From Tepidaquicella sp964564635 (lineage in GTDB: Bacteria > Bacteroidota > Ignavibacteria > Tepidaquicellales > Tepidaquicellaceae), in NCBI GenBank assembly GCA_964564635.1, contig CAZMAR010000001.1, positions 496,001 through 560,000 on the forward strand: a stretch of 64,000 nt of DNA, read 5' to 3'. Positions 63,643-64,000 of this stretch are shown here, in pieces; the first letter of the stretch is position 1; each line of letters starts with the position of its first letter. The position numbers and the translations under genes are program-made. The notes under the pieces are model-generated. The model worked only from the letters and a program-made list of their open reading frames with translations. It searched no databases and was not told the DNA's origin.

Positions 63643-64000
63643 ATGGATGAAAAAAAATCTCATATTAAAGAATTATTCTCTCAAACTGTAATTTATGGAT
63701 TTGGACTTTTTATTAACAGATTTATTTCTCTGCTCCTCATTCCTTTATATACATACTACTTTTTACCAGAGGAACTTGGTATTTTCAATGTAATAAATTC
63801 GATATGGCTAGTAATTGGAATTTTGTTTGTATATGGTATGGATACTTCCTTTATCAAATTTTTTGCAACTGATAAAACCATAGAAGAAAAAAGAACAACT
63901 TATTCTACAACTTTAATACTTCTTGCAATTACATCGGTGATATTTTCACTGATAATATTTAATTACTCTTCCGATATTTCAAAATTATTAAAATTAGATA
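63643..64000 (+). CDS. Polysaccharide flippase, Wzx/MATE-like (3' end outside window)
   Basis: Begins ATG 63643, 2 bp after the glycosyltransferase stop, and stays open to the window end (119 codons). 'QTVIYGFGLFINRFISLLLI' followed by 'PLYTYYFLPEELGIFNVINS' is the typical start of oligosaccharide/polysaccharide flippases of the MOP superfamily. It probably exports the lipid-linked unit made by the genes upstream. Confidence 0.85.
   Translation, partial: MDEKKSHIKELFSQTVIYGFGLFINRFISLLLIPLYTYYFLPEELGIFNVINSIWLVIGILFVYGMDTSFIKFFATDKTIEEKRTTYSTTLILLAITSVIFSLIIFNYSSDISKLLKLD

Overview
The window looks like chromosome from an AT-rich member of the Ignavibacteria/Kryptonia side of the Bacteroidota-Chlorobi group. 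The support is three surface proteins ending in the 'NYPNPFNP' type IX secretion (T9SS) sorting domain, two tandem PorV/PorQ-family proteins, a Bacteroidota-style promoter (TTG-N20-TATATTTG), and few Shine-Dalgarno sequences. The species cannot be named from the sequence alone.

Layout. 1-2142: end of a T9SS cargo gene and an exported PDZ/alpha-beta-hydrolase. 2143-9930: a decayed prophage zone. It holds a broken replication protein, a broken DnaB-like helicase, small phage ORFs and a broken terminase, with an intact minus-strand exported protein lodged inside. The broken terminase runs into a two-repeat CRISPR relic. After 0.8 kb of empty AT-rich DNA comes a second, intact small/large terminase pair with no capsid or portal genes. 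9941-19399 (minus strand): a T9SS cargo protein, then housekeeping genes tpiA, a photolyase, a GMP reductase/IMPDH-like gene, sucC, a P5C dehydrogenase and a serine hydrolase.

19700-33635 is a defence island. Two 317-bp direct repeats (19700-20016 and 26760-27076) enclose a frameshifted unknown gene, a helicase fragment, a complete type IIG restriction-modification protein and a 594-aa protein combining a McrA-like head, a Vsr/DUF559-like nuclease and an unrecognised C-terminal domain. After the second repeat come an HsdM stub, a truncated type III Mod-like gene, a fused two-domain methyltransferase coupled to a PD-(D/E)XK endonuclease, a small-ORF/Zn-peptidase/PIN module and a broken AlbA_2 gene. 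The 5' end of hsdM appears three times, so the island has been repeatedly rearranged.

33714-46588: a lipoprotein, a large T9SS protein, purC-purE (PurE is of the class II, animal-like type), an ABC exporter with a membrane glycosyltransferase, glgA, a beta-CASP metallohydrolase and a 3-methyladenine glycosylase. 47270-52789: the rimP-nusA-infB-rbfA-truB translation operon, preceded by a terminator hairpin 8 nt before the rimP start codon. truB has no ATG/GTG/TTG start upstream of its catalytic motif. 52849-64000: an exported-protein run (lipoprotein, beta-propeller protein, two PorV-like proteins) leading into a surface-glycan cluster (GT39, acyltransferase, epimerase, sugar formyltransferase, amidohydrolase, glycosyltransferase, flippase cut by the window end). 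The GT39 gene also lacks a normal start codon.

Most likely sources of new biology: the 594-aa three-part nuclease, the small ORF/Zn-peptidase/PIN module, the 317-bp repeat-bounded defence island and the orphan terminase pair. All functions are inferred by reading; no database search was possible.
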